From assembly GCA_030428905.1 (NCBI GenBank), contig JAUIED010000012.1:1-50932 (forward strand): a stretch of DNA of 50,932 nucleotides. Reading direction: 5' to 3'. This document shows, piece by piece, positions 42,252 to 50,806 of the stretch (the stretch's first letter is position 1; each line of letters begins with the position of its first letter). The stretch is from Gammaproteobacteria bacterium (GTDB lineage: Bacteria; Pseudomonadota; Gammaproteobacteria; Pseudomonadales; Azotimanducaceae). The position numbers and the translations under genes are program-made. The notes beneath the pieces were generated by a model that searched no databases, was not told the DNA's origin, and was given only the letters and a program-made list of their open reading frames with translations.

Positions 42252-43241
42252 TCAGCGGAATCCTTTCACCGCGTCATAGCCGTACATCCAGTCGAGTTTC
42301 TGCATCGCCATCTCCGGCAGAAAACGGCTGGAGAAGGCGAGCTTCAGGTTGCGGGTGAGCGTGCGAGGGCTTTGCAGATTGTGGGCGATGCTCCGCTGCT
42401 CGTAGGCGTGCAGGCGTCTGGCCCGCGCGCCGCGGTAGGTCTCGTATTCCGCAAGCGCGGTGGGCAGATGGTCGTCGTAGTTGTCGAGCATACGTGCCAG
42501 CACCCAGGCATCTTCCATGGCGGCTGCGAGGCCCAGACCGCTGATGGGCAGAGAGGCGTGCGCTGCCGCACCGAATACCGCCTCCGTGCCGCGAAACCAG
42601 TGGGCGGCCGGTGCGTAGAGGGCGAGCGTTGTGCTCACCTCCGGTTGTGCCGTGTCGATGATCTGCGCGTGCCATGGTTCTTCCTCCGCCGCGAGGAGTT
42701 CGATGCTCTGGCCTTCTCGTGTGGGAAGACAGGTGGCGTAGGAAGACGTTGCCAGCCAGCGGGTAAGAAATCGCTGGTTGCGGTCTCGGTCATCCCTTTG
42801 GGTGCGGTACACCCTGCGTTGCCAGGGTGTTGTCTGCGCTGCGTTCGTGCGCCTGTTACTGAGCTGCAGATCGGCCGTTACCCGTTCCGAAGATGCGTGC
42901 ACGCCCCGCGTGGCGGCAGCATCGAGAAGCAGTGCCGCCAGCGGCTCCTCTTCTACGACTGCGTGGGCAAAGCCGTAGCGATCGCGGGCGAACTGCTGCA
43001 GGGGGCGCTGGCTGAGCAGGTAACCGGAGCTTGCGGAGCGGTGCAGATCGGCGAGCGGGAAGTAAGCGATGTCCTCTACCGCTTCGCGCAACCCCAGGGC
43101 CTGCAACAGGCGCCAGCCGTTGGCCGGGAGTTCGTGCGCGGCAGTCGCCTCTGCCGGTTGCCAGCCGACGAGGGTGACCTCGTCGGCTACCTGGGCGATG
43201 CAGGCGGCGGCAAATGCGGCCGCCGCGCCATCGCCGTGCAC
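42252..43241 (-). CDS. Degenerate UbiH-like FAD-dependent monooxygenase homologue
   Basis: About 329 aa, resembling the UbiH/PHBH flavoprotein hydroxylases in outline: HGDGAAAAFAAACIA at the N terminus (a GxG dinucleotide turn) and AAAHASLPISGLGLAAAMEDAW near residue 230. The expected GD motif (GDAAH) reads GAAAH, so the ribityl-binding aspartate is missing, and no DG motif can be found in the unusual arginine-rich middle. It is also about 60 residues short. It begins GTG 8 bp after the cysS stop; a CTG overlapping that stop is possible. It is perhaps decayed or specialised. Confidence 0.6.
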   Translation of the reverse strand: MHGDGAAAAFAAACIAQVADEVTLVGWQPAEATAAHELPANGWRLLQALGLREAVEDIAYFPLADLHRSASSGYLLSQRPLQQFARDRYGFAHAVVEEEPLAALLLDAAATRGVHASSERVTADLQLSNRRTNAAQTTPWQRRVYRTQRDDRDRNQRFLTRWLATSSYATCLPTREGQSIELLAAEEEPWHAQIIDTAQPEVSTTLALYAPAAHWFRGTEAVFGAAAHASLPISGLGLAAAMEDAWVLARMLDNYDDHLPTALAEYETYRGARARRLHAYEQRSIAHNLQSPRTLTRNLKLAFSSRFLPEMAMQKLDWMYGYDAVKGFR

Positions 43242-43249
43242 GACAACCT

Positions 43250-44641
43250 TCAGATGCGTTTCCAGCGGGTACCCTCTCGGGTGTCTTCCAGCTCGATACC
43301 CTGTGCTGCAAGCTCGTCTCGGATAGCGTCGGCGCGGGCGAAGTCGCGGTTCTTTCGGGCCGCATTGCGTTCGTCGATGAGCGCATCGATGGCGTTATCG
43401 CCCAATCCTTCGCCGACGCCCTTGAAGTGCGTCTCCGGGTCGACGTTGAGGATACCCAGCAGCCAGCCGCCGGCCAGCAACTCGCCGCGCAGGCGCTGCC
43501 GCTCTGCCGCGTCGCTGCTGCGGTTCATGGCGGAAGCGATGGCGTGCAGTGCGGCCAGAGCTTCCGGCGTGTTGAGGTCGTCTGCCAGCGCTGTAACGAC
43601 AGATGCGGGGTAGTGCTCCGCATGGGCGAAGTCCTGTGCAGTGTCCTGGCCTGGCACTTCGCGCAGGGCCTGATACAGACGATCGAGGGATGCCTTCGCC
43701 TGGGTCAACAGATCCGGCGACCACGTCAGCGCTGAGCGGTACTGACCGGAGAGCAGTGCGTAGCGCAGCGCCTCGCCGGAGTGCTGCTTGCGCAGGCTCA
43801 CCAGCGTCTCGATGTTGCCGAGCGACTTCGACATCTTCTCCTGGCCGAGGGTGAGCATGCCGTTGTGCAGCCAGTAGCGGGCAAATGTGTCGTGCTCGAG
43901 CGCGCAGCGGCTTTGCGCGGATTCGTTCTCGTGATGAGGAAAAACCAGGTCGGATCCGCCGCCATGGATATCTATCACCTCGCCGAGGTGCTGGTAGCTC
44001 ATCGCCGAGCACTCGATGTGCCAGCCCGGCCGGCCGCGGCCCCAGGGGCTGTCCCAGCCCGGCAGGTCGGCGTCTGAGGGCTTCCAGAGCACGAAGTCTT
44101 TCGCGTCGCGCTTGTAAGGCGCCACTTCCACCCGCGCGCCGTCGATCATGTCCTCAAGGCTGCGCCGCGACAGGGCGCCGTAGGCCGGGTCGGTGCTGAC
44201 GCTGAAGAGCACATGCCCGTCGGCCTCGTAGGCGTGGCCCTTGTCGATGAGCTTTTCGATCAGGTCGATGATCGCTTCGATGTGGTGCGTGGCGCGCGGC
44301 ACGATATCGGGCGGCAACACCCACAGTGCCGCCACATCTTCTTCGTAGCTCGCCGCATATCGATCGGCAATGGTCTGGATCGGCTCGCCGAGTTCCCGCG
44401 CTGCGGCATTGATCTTGTCGTCGATGTCGGTGATGTTGCTCGCATACACCAGCGTCTTGAACTGCGTGCGCAGCAGTCGTGCCAGCACGTCGAAAACGAC
44501 GGCGGGGCGGCCGTTGCCGATGTGCACGTAGTTGTAGACCGTCGGCCCGCAGACATACATGGTCACGCGGTTCGGGTCTTGCGGTTCGAAAGGTTCTTTC
44601 TGGCCGGTGGCGGTGTTGTGCAGGTAGATGGTGGTGTTCAT
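43250..44641 (-). CDS. cysS: Cysteinyl-tRNA synthetase
   Basis: 463-aa class I aminoacyl-tRNA synthetase that charges tRNA-Cys. The first zinc ligand Cys31 (YVCGPTVYN), the HIGN form of HIGH at residues 40-43 and the KMSKS motif ([11 protein letters not shown]) are present, as are GWHIECSAM and PHHENE, the other zinc-site segments. The length is normal. AGGA lies 5 nt before the ATG. The upstream 116 bp hold its own promoter and a short open frame with four cysteine codons in a row, so expression may respond to cysteine or Cys-tRNA supply. Confidence 0.96.
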   Translation of the reverse strand: MNTTIYLHNTATGQKEPFEPQDPNRVTMYVCGPTVYNYVHIGNGRPAVVFDVLARLLRTQFKTLVYASNITDIDDKINAAARELGEPIQTIADRYAASYEEDVAALWVLPPDIVPRATHHIEAIIDLIEKLIDKGHAYEADGHVLFSVSTDPAYGALSRRSLEDMIDGARVEVAPYKRDAKDFVLWKPSDADLPGWDSPWGRGRPGWHIECSAMSYQHLGEVIDIHGGGSDLVFPHHENESAQSRCALEHDTFARYWLHNGMLTLGQEKMSKSLGNIETLVSLRKQHSGEALRYALLSGQYRSALTWSPDLLTQAKASLDRLYQALREVPGQDTAQDFAHAEHYPASVVTALADDLNTPEALAALHAIASAMNRSSDAAERQRLRGELLAGGWLLGILNVDPETHFKGVGEGLGDNAIDALIDERNAARKNRDFARADAIRDELAAQGIELEDTREGTRWKRI

Positions 44642-44687
44642 ATCGATCCTGTGGGATGTGCTGTTTGCCCGGCGGGCGTGCGCGGCT

Positions 44688-44750
44688 TCAGTGCGTGTGC
44701 GTGCAGCAGCAACAGCCTGGCAGAAGCGGATGGGATCTGAACGTAGCCAT
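44688..44750 (-). CDS. Putative cysteine-rich leader peptide of cysS
   Basis: A 20-codon frame, ATG to TGA, ending [10 protein letters not shown]: four consecutive cysteine codons (TGT TGC TGC TGC). It starts 6 nt after an exact TATAAT, so its mRNA would be leaderless, and no ribosome-binding site precedes it. GCUGUU over the first Cys codon (44711-44716) can pair with AACAGC (44660-44665) just before the cysS ribosome-binding site. GAUCC in codons 5-6 (44733-44737) can pair with GGAUC over that site (44645-44649). There is no U-tract terminator. Control by ribosome stalling at cysteine codons is inferred. Confidence 0.6.
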   Translation of the reverse strand: MATFRSHPLLPGCCCCTHTH

Positions 44751-44756
44751 GGCGCG

Positions 44757-44786
44757 ATTATACCGGATCGACGACAACCTGGTCAT
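44757..44786 (-). promoter_or_regulatory. Promoter of the leader peptide and cysS
   Basis: An exact -10 TATAAT (44757-44762, minus strand) overlaps the hisI stop codon and is preceded after 18 nt by ATGACC (4 of 6 to TTGACA). Transcription is expected to begin at or next to the leader ATG at 44750. Confidence 0.6.
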
Positions 44787-45159
44787 CTTCGACCCGCAGG
44801 TAAAAGCAGGTCGGCCGGTTGGTGTGGCAGGCTGGCCCGGTCTGCCGAACGGTGAGCAACAGCGCATCTCCGTCGCAGTCGAACCGCAGGCTCACCAACG
44901 CCTGCAGGTGCCCGGACGATTCGCCTTTGCGCCAGTAGGTCTTGCGGCTGCGGGAGTAATACGTGGCGTACCCGTCTGCCAGGGTGCGCTCGATGGCGGT
45001 GCGGTCCATCCACCCGAGCATGAGCACCGCACCGCTGTCGGCGTCCTGAGCGATGCCGGCGACCAGACCCTGGTCGTTGTAAGGCAGGGCATCGAGCACG
45101 GCTTCGAGCGAGGCGCGGTGTCCGGCTGCGGCGGCTTCGAGGTCCTTAAGCAGCGCCAT
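44758..45159 (-). CDS. hisI: Phosphoribosyl-AMP cyclohydrolase
   Basis: 133-aa enzyme that opens the purine ring of PR-AMP in the third step of histidine synthesis. The metal motif [10 protein letters not shown] and the zinc cysteines in [14 protein letters not shown] are present, as is the [12 protein letters not shown] region. It lacks the HisE domain, so the pyrophosphohydrolase must be elsewhere, and no other his gene is nearby. It overlaps the aminopeptidase gene by 14 nt. Its stop codon lies inside the -10 box of the cysS promoter. Confidence 0.95.
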   Translation of the reverse strand: MALLKDLEAAAAGHRASLEAVLDALPYNDQGLVAGIAQDADSGAVLMLGWMDRTAIERTLADGYATYYSRSRKTYWRKGESSGHLQALVSLRFDCDGDALLLTVRQTGPACHTNRPTCFYLRVEDDQVVVDPV

Positions 45160-46507
45160 AGCGCGATTCCAGATGGGCGAAAACGGCCCGCAGCCCCATG
45201 GCCTCGCCGCCCTCGGGCCGGCCGGGCCGGGCGCGGGTGTTGAAAGCCATGATGTCGAAGTGCACCCAGTCTTCGACGTTCACGAACTTCTTGAGAAACA
45301 GTGCAGCAGTGATGGCGCCCGCGTAAGGCGACGAGGGGGAATTCACCGCGTCGGCCACCTGGGACTTCAGCATGTAGTCGTAAGCGTCGTGCAGCGGCAT
45401 CCGCCAGACGGCATCGTCCTGCGTCACCCCGCCGCGATAGATGGCCTGTGCGGTGTCGTCGTTCGTGGCGAACATGGCACCGATCTCCGTGCCCACCGCG
45501 CTGCGCGCGCTGCCGGTCAGGGTTGCGAAGTCGACGATCAGGTCCGGGCTTTCCTCGCAGGCAAGCGCCAGGGCGTCGCACAACACCAGGCGCCCTTCCG
45601 CATCGGTGTTGTCGATCTCCACAGTAGTACCGTGATAGGTCTCGATGACATCGCCGGGGCGGTAGGCATTGCCGGAAACCGCGTTCTCCACGGCGGGGAT
45701 CAACAGGCGCAGACGAACCGGCAGCGCACGCGCCATGACGAGCTGTGCGAGCCCGAGCGCCGTGGCGGCGCCGCCCATATCCTTTTTCATGAGGCGCATG
45801 TTGGATGCAGGCTTGAGGTCCAGCCCGCCGCTGTCGAAACACACGCCTTTGCCTACGAGTGTCACCTTCGGGTGCGCTGCATCGCCCCAGGTCATGTCCA
45901 GAAGTCGCGGTGCGTCTATAGATGCCCGGCCGACGGCGTGGATGGTGCGATGACCGGCCTCGAGCAGAGCATCGCCCGTACACACGCTGACTTCGGCGCC
46001 AAAACGCCGGCCCACCTCGCGAAACACGGTTTCCATCTGGCTGGGCAGCATGTGCCCGGCAGGTGCATTGATCAGGTCGCGACCCAGGTTTACGGCGTCG
46101 ACAAGCTGATTCACGCGTTGGGCCGTGGCTTCGTCCAGCAGCAGTGTGGCGGGCTGACGATCCGCCGGCCTGAACCGTGTGTAGCGATAGGCGCCCAGGC
46201 CCCAACCGGCCAGTGCAAGCTCTTCGAGCGGTGTGTCCAGCCGGTATGTGGCTGCCGGGAGGAGCATGGCCAGATGACCGATTGCCGACAGGTTCTGTTG
46301 GCCGTCCCAGGCGGCGATCACCCGCGACGGCTGCCCTTCATCGTTGGGCAGCCAGGCGAATTGTGCCGGCTTGGCCTCGAAGCCCTGGCTGTCCAGCCAG
46401 GCCAGAGCCGACGCCGATTGTTCAGCGCGCCACGCTTTGAGCGCTTGTGCAGTTACCAGCTCGATCGGCGTGGCGGGCTGTGTTTGATCTGTGCTGTAGG
46501 TGGTCAT
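45146..46507 (-). CDS. Leucyl aminopeptidase family (M17) protein
   Basis: 453-aa cytosolic metallo-aminopeptidase. The C-terminal catalytic domain has VGKGVCFDSGGLDLKPASNM, KKDMGGAATALGLA and NTDAEGRLVLCDAL, which supply the two-metal ligands and the catalytic Lys and Arg. The N-terminal domain is the variable M17 cap. The family also includes cysteinylglycinase activity, which would suit neighbours cysZ and cysS, but this cannot be read from sequence. It is 12 bp after cysZ and overlaps hisI. Confidence 0.92.
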   Translation of the reverse strand: MTTYSTDQTQPATPIELVTAQALKAWRAEQSASALAWLDSQGFEAKPAQFAWLPNDEGQPSRVIAAWDGQQNLSAIGHLAMLLPAATYRLDTPLEELALAGWGLGAYRYTRFRPADRQPATLLLDEATAQRVNQLVDAVNLGRDLINAPAGHMLPSQMETVFREVGRRFGAEVSVCTGDALLEAGHRTIHAVGRASIDAPRLLDMTWGDAAHPKVTLVGKGVCFDSGGLDLKPASNMRLMKKDMGGAATALGLAQLVMARALPVRLRLLIPAVENAVSGNAYRPGDVIETYHGTTVEIDNTDAEGRLVLCDALALACEESPDLIVDFATLTGSARSAVGTEIGAMFATNDDTAQAIYRGGVTQDDAVWRMPLHDAYDYMLKSQVADAVNSPSSPYAGAITAALFLKKFVNVEDWVHFDIMAFNTRARPGRPEGGEAMGLRAVFAHLESRYGAA

Positions 46508-46519
46508 GGGGTTCCTGTG

Positions 46520-47245
46520 TCAGGTGGCGCGGCGCATACGGTGCCAGAGCACGGTGCCGCCGGCCACCGCCAACGGTACGACCACGAAATTGACGATGGG
46601 GATTGCGAGCAACGGGGTGACGCAGAGCCCGAAACCGAGCGCAGCACCGCGGTTCTGACGCAGCAGTTCCAGCGTTGCGGAGAAATCTTCCTGGCGGTTT
46701 TCCGCCGGCAGATCGGCGAACTGCACGGCCAGCATCCAGGCGCCGAACAGCAGCCACAGCAGCGGACTTGCGACGTTGAGCACGGGTATGAACGTTGCGA
46801 GCAGCACGCCAATGAGTCGCGGCAATTGATAGCGAAGCTTGCGCAGTTCTCGACGCAGGGCTGCCAGCGCTTCCAGGTGCAACGGTCTGGTTGCGGCGGG
46901 GTTTGCCGGTGCGCGGTCGAGATGCGGCTCGAGCGCGGCGGATAGATTGCCGTGAAACGGGCTCGACAGAATGATCGCCACGAAACCGAACAGCCACGTG
47001 CCCACGAGCACCGCAATGAGATAGAGCAGGGGCACCAGAATAGTGCTCAGGAAATCGAGCCACGACGGCAGGCTTGCAACCAGCCATTCGCCCAGCTGAT
47101 CGGCATAGGCAAAGGCGGCCCACAAGCCGATGGCGACAATGGCGGCGCTGACCAACGCCGGCAGCCAGATATAGGCGCCGAGCTGGGAGGTGCGCACCAG
47201 GCCGGCGCCGTCGACAAAAGCCCGCACGCCATCGGTGACGGTCAA
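46520..47245 (-). CDS. cysZ: CysZ/EI24-family membrane protein (sulfate uptake)
   Basis: 241-aa inner-membrane protein of the EI24/CysZ family. The LGAYIWLPALVSAAIVAIGLW start helix, the FVAIILSSPFHGNLSAALE segment and the late GFGLCVTPLLAIPIVNFVVVPLAVAGGTVLW helices are typical. CysZ imports sulfate for cysteine synthesis. Its ATG overlaps the aminotransferase stop by 4 nt and the aminopeptidase follows, so it sits in a run that ends in cysS. Other EI24 proteins of unknown role are an alternative. Confidence 0.8.
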   Translation of the reverse strand: MTVTDGVRAFVDGAGLVRTSQLGAYIWLPALVSAAIVAIGLWAAFAYADQLGEWLVASLPSWLDFLSTILVPLLYLIAVLVGTWLFGFVAIILSSPFHGNLSAALEPHLDRAPANPAATRPLHLEALAALRRELRKLRYQLPRLIGVLLATFIPVLNVASPLLWLLFGAWMLAVQFADLPAENRQEDFSATLELLRQNRGAALGFGLCVTPLLAIPIVNFVVVPLAVAGGTVLWHRMRRAT

Positions 47246-48546
47246 GCGACGACCTCGTTCACGGCGTCGACCAGCACGCTCACCATCTGGTTGATCTGCG
47301 CTTCGTCGATGATGAACGGCGGCCCCATGCAGACAATGTCACGCACGGCGCCGGTGCCGCCGCCGTAGAAAAACACGCCCTTCTCCAGCGCCTTGGCGAC
47401 GACGCGGCTGGTGACGTTGTCCTCCTCGGGAAATGGTTCGAGAGACTCGAGGTCGCGGACGATCTCGATCGCCTGGAGCAGGCCGCGGCCGCGGCTTTCG
47501 GCCACGTGAGGATGGTCTGCGAACGCTTCGTGCAAGCTGCGACTGAGTTTTTCGCCCAGACTCCCGGCGCGTTCTACCAGCTTTTCCTCGATCATGATGT
47601 CGAGCACTTCAGAGGCGGCGGCACAGGCAGCAGGGTGGGCGCCGAAGGTGTTGAACATCACCGGATAGCTTGCTTCTTCCAGCGCCTGGCCGATGGCTTC
47701 TGTGGCGTACACGCCGCCGATGGGCGCGTAACCGCCGGCGAGCCCTTTGCCTGAAACGAGAATGTCCGGCTCGATATCCCAGTGCTGATGCGCGAATGGC
47801 GCGCCCGTGCGTCCAAACCCGGTCATCACCTCATCGTGGATCAACACGATGCCGAGCTCATCGCACAGCGCGCGCACCGCTGGCCAGTAGTCATCTGGCG
47901 GCACCAGGGCGCCGCCGGAGGAGCCAGTGATGGGCTCGGCGAGCAATGCGGCGACGGTGTCCGGGTCTTCCCGCTCCAGCGTGGTTCGCAGGGCCTCGAC
48001 GTAGTAGGCGCCGGTATCCGCGTGATACGGGCCCAGCGGGCAACGCAGCGGGTACGGTGTCTCGGTGTTCGGATAAGGATGGATGGCCTTTTCCAGACCC
48101 CGCCGACGCTTCGGATGGCCTCCGGCGGCGGTGTTGGCGACTGTAGTGCCGTGGTACGACACGTTACGTGTGATGATCTTCGTGCGGTTCTTCTCGCCGC
48201 GCGCCGCCTGATACTGCAGGGCGATTTTCATGGCCGCCTCGTTGGCCTCGGAGCCGCCGGAAGTAATGTGCACGCGTGTCAGTGACGCGGGCAGCCAGGC
48301 GTCCAGGGATTTGACCAGTGCCGCCCGCGACGGCGTCAGCCACGGTGGAACGACGTACGAATATTCGAGCGTTGCCTCGTACACCGCTTCGGCGACCCGC
48401 TTACGGCCGTGGCCGATGTTGGCAACGATGGCGCCGCCTGCAGCGTCCAGCACTTTTGCGCCCTGGCGGGTGTACAGGTACACGCCTTCGGCGCGGGTTA
48501 CTTCGATGTTGCCGCCTTTGATGAATGGCCAGGCTCGATCGGTCAT
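47242..48546 (-). CDS. Class III (omega) aminotransferase
   Basis: 434-aa PLP enzyme of the acetylornithine/omega-amino-acid group. The Schiff-base lysine is Lys267 (DILVSGKGLAGGYAPIGG), the pyridine-binding aspartate Asp238 (LIHDEVMTGFGRTG), and HITSGGSEANEAAMKIA binds the phosphate. The substrate is not predictable. The ATG overlaps the MORN/Sel1 gene stop by 4 nt and the stop overlaps the cysZ start by 4 nt, so it is embedded in a tightly coupled operon. The frame stays open upstream but that part is antisense-free read-through of the MORN/Sel1 gene in another frame. Confidence 0.92.
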   Translation of the reverse strand: MTDRAWPFIKGGNIEVTRAEGVYLYTRQGAKVLDAAGGAIVANIGHGRKRVAEAVYEATLEYSYVVPPWLTPSRAALVKSLDAWLPASLTRVHITSGGSEANEAAMKIALQYQAARGEKNRTKIITRNVSYHGTTVANTAAGGHPKRRRGLEKAIHPYPNTETPYPLRCPLGPYHADTGAYYVEALRTTLEREDPDTVAALLAEPITGSSGGALVPPDDYWPAVRALCDELGIVLIHDEVMTGFGRTGAPFAHQHWDIEPDILVSGKGLAGGYAPIGGVYATEAIGQALEEASYPVMFNTFGAHPAACAAASEVLDIMIEEKLVERAGSLGEKLSRSLHEAFADHPHVAESRGRGLLQAIEIVRDLESLEPFPEEDNVTSRVVAKALEKGVFFYGGGTGAVRDIVCMGPPFIIDEAQINQMVSVLVDAVNEVVA

Positions 48547-49697
48547 GGATGCTCCTCTGATTCCACCCTGAACGGTGCCCCTCTTTCGTACCCGGCGCGC
48601 CGGGCAAATAGCGCTGCGAGTATATCCTCCCCGACCGCGGCTTCCTGGGCGCTGCGAATGGCCTGACCCTGTGTGGCAACGGCTGCAGGTATCTCGCCCG
48701 CACGTGCCTGGGCGGCTGCCAGGGTGTCGAGATATTGCCACCCCGCCGTGGTGATTGCGATGTCGTGAATCAACCCGACGGCCGCCCTGCCGCTCGCGAC
48801 GTCGGCGGTGGGATCGGTTGCCAGCCACCAGGCGAGCTGCCGTCGTGCCTGCGTCGAGCCACGCTGCAGGGCCCGCTGCGCGAGGCTGTAGGCGCCGGCG
48901 TGGTCGCCTGCGTCGTGTCGTTTCTGAGCAAGCCGGTAGAGGGCGGCGGGATAGTGATTGTCCGCGGCCCGTTGCAGCCAGCGCTGTACATCTGTGCCGC
49001 TGCTCAGCTCCGCCAGCGCCAGCTGTGCCGGTGCGTATCCCTGTCTCGCGCTGCGACGCAGAAGCGCCTGCCTGCGGGCATCATCCGGCGCTGGTTCGGT
49101 GAAGCGGCTGTAGCTATCGGCCAGAAGGTATTGCGCATACCGGTCGCCCCGAGTGGCGATGTCTTCCAGCCAGGCCACCAGTTGGCCGCTTACCTTGGTG
49201 CCTTTGTCGCCGTACAGGGGGCCTGCGTAGGTGTGCCCCGATGGCAATTCGAGCAGACCGTTGGCGATCACGTTGCCGGTCCAAAGCCCGGTGAAAGTGA
49301 AGCCTTCGATGGTCTTGCGCGTGCCGGGACCCTGCGGCTGGTTCAGCTCCCACGAGCCGTCGTGGTAGGTGCCATCCGGATAGTACTGGCGCCCGCTGCC
49401 GCTGCGTTTTCCGGCGCGCCACTCGCCTTCGTAGCTGCTGCCGTCCGGCTCGTCGAGCCTGCCCTCGCCGTCGAACAGGCCGCCGCGCCAGGTTCCCTCG
49501 TAGCGCAAACCGGCGCCGTTGTCCCATGCCTGGTAGCCCTCGCGCCCGCCATCGGCAGGTGGCCCGTCAACTTCGCCGATCGTCGGTACGGACACGCTGG
49601 GGGTGCCCAGTTGCGGGGTGGCCGCATCCGGGAAGTCCCTGATGGGCGGGCCGTCCTGTGTTGCGCATGCCTGAATACACAACGTCGTGATCAGCAC
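48543..49697 (-). CDS. MORN- and Sel1-repeat lipoprotein
   Basis: 384-aa predicted lipoprotein: a short signal sequence ends in CIQAC. Residues 60-170 hold MORN repeats (YEGTWRGGLFDGEGRL, YEGEWRAGKRSGSGRQYYPD and degenerate ones). From about residue 185 come Sel1/TPR-like helices (RYAQYLLADSYSRF, YAPAQLALAEL, YPAALYRLAQKRHDAG). It is probably a periplasmic scaffold protein; no partner is known. It starts with GTG. It is the first gene of the coupled minus-strand operon and divergent from the kinase-like gene. Confidence 0.8.
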   Translation of the reverse strand: MLITTLCIQACATQDGPPIRDFPDAATPQLGTPSVSVPTIGEVDGPPADGGREGYQAWDNGAGLRYEGTWRGGLFDGEGRLDEPDGSSYEGEWRAGKRSGSGRQYYPDGTYHDGSWELNQPQGPGTRKTIEGFTFTGLWTGNVIANGLLELPSGHTYAGPLYGDKGTKVSGQLVAWLEDIATRGDRYAQYLLADSYSRFTEPAPDDARRQALLRRSARQGYAPAQLALAELSSGTDVQRWLQRAADNHYPAALYRLAQKRHDAGDHAGAYSLAQRALQRGSTQARRQLAWWLATDPTADVASGRAAVGLIHDIAITTAGWQYLDTLAAAQARAGEIPAAVATQGQAIRSAQEAAVGEDILAALFARRAGYERGAPFRVESEEHP

Positions 49698-49764
49698 CGC
49701 GTGGCGAACTTGGTGATACAGTTTGCGTTCCCGTTAGAAGCGTCGTTCGAGGAGGCAGTTGGCC

Positions 49765-50781
49765 ATGGTGCAGGGTGTGAATCAAGAAAACGTCAGTGCC
49801 TGGCTGGCAGCCAATATCGACGGTGTCAGCGCACCGTTCGAGTTCACCCTGATAGCCGGAGGCCACTCCAATCTGACCTTCCTGGCGAAGGACAGCGCAG
49901 GCCGGGCGCTGGTGCTACGGCGGCCGCCGCTCGGGCACGTGCTGGAAAGCGCCCATGATATGGGGCGGGAGCACCGCATCATCTCAGCCCTGGGTGTAAC
50001 CGATCTGCCGGTAGCGCCGGCGTTGGCGATGTGTGCGGACGCTAGCGTAAACGAGGCGCCCTTTTACGTGATGGAGTATGTGGAAGGGCCAGTGCTGCAC
50101 GACCGGGCATCGGCCGAGGTGCTCACCGATGCCGCCAAGAAGGCGATCGGCTTTGATGTGATCGATGTGCTCGCACGTCTGCATGCGGTGGACGCCGATG
50201 CGGTGGGTCTCGGCGACCTTGGGCGTAAGGAAGCGTACCTGGCGCGCCAGCTCAAGCGCTGGAACAAGCAGTGGGCGGCCACGAAAACCCACGAAATCCC
50301 TGCAATGGAAACGGTCAGCGCGCTGCTTGAGGAGCGCATGCCGGAGCAGATCGGCTCCGCGATCGTGCATGGTGACTATCGCCTCGGCAACATGATCGTT
50401 GGCGAAGACCGACTGCGGGCGGTGCTGGATTGGGAGTTGTGCACGCTTGGCGACCCGCTGGCGGACGTGGGCTACCTGTTGAACTCATGGATTCTGCCTG
50501 GTGATCCGCTGGCGGATGAGGCAGACGTGCCGACGGCCACCGGTGGTTTTCCATCCCGTGAGGCGCTCAGCGCCCGCTACGCCGAAGCCACAGGGCGGGA
50601 TCTGGACGGTATCAACTACTACCGTGCGTTTTCCCACTGGCGGCTGGCAGCCATCGGTCAGGGGGTCTACAAGCGCTATCTCGTCGGCGCCATGGGCGAA
50701 GACCGGGATCTCGATCTCGAACAATACAAGATGAGCGTGCATACGCGCGCGGAGGCAGCCCTGGCGCTTCTCGAAGGGTAG
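49765..50781 (+). CDS. APH-like phosphotransferase family protein
   Basis: 338-aa kinase-fold protein of the aminoglycoside phosphotransferase superfamily, in the branch related to the ACAD10/11 N-terminal domain. The nucleotide loop AGGHSNLTFLAK, the catalytic HGDYRLGNMIV (Asp204, Asn209) and the metal-binding LDWELCTLGDPLADVG (Asp222) are present. In this branch hydroxyacyl-CoA compounds are phosphorylated during fatty-acid breakdown, which would fit the acyl-CoA genes in the window. Resistance to aminoglycosides is not implied. The ATG at 49765 follows AGGAGG; a TTG two codons earlier is possible. Confidence 0.88.
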   Translation: MVQGVNQENVSAWLAANIDGVSAPFEFTLIAGGHSNLTFLAKDSAGRALVLRRPPLGHVLESAHDMGREHRIISALGVTDLPVAPALAMCADASVNEAPFYVMEYVEGPVLHDRASAEVLTDAAKKAIGFDVIDVLARLHAVDADAVGLGDLGRKEAYLARQLKRWNKQWAATKTHEIPAMETVSALLEERMPEQIGSAIVHGDYRLGNMIVGEDRLRAVLDWELCTLGDPLADVGYLLNSWILPGDPLADEADVPTATGGFPSREALSARYAEATGRDLDGINYYRAFSHWRLAAIGQGVYKRYLVGAMGEDRDLDLEQYKMSVHTRAEAALALLEG

Positions 50782-50806
50782 GCAGGATTCGGGCTGGCTG
50801 GTGGTT

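Noticed and set aside
49765-50781. Aminoglycoside resistance from the APH-like protein
   Set aside because: The sequence fits the acyl-CoA-associated ACAD10-like branch rather than resistance enzymes.
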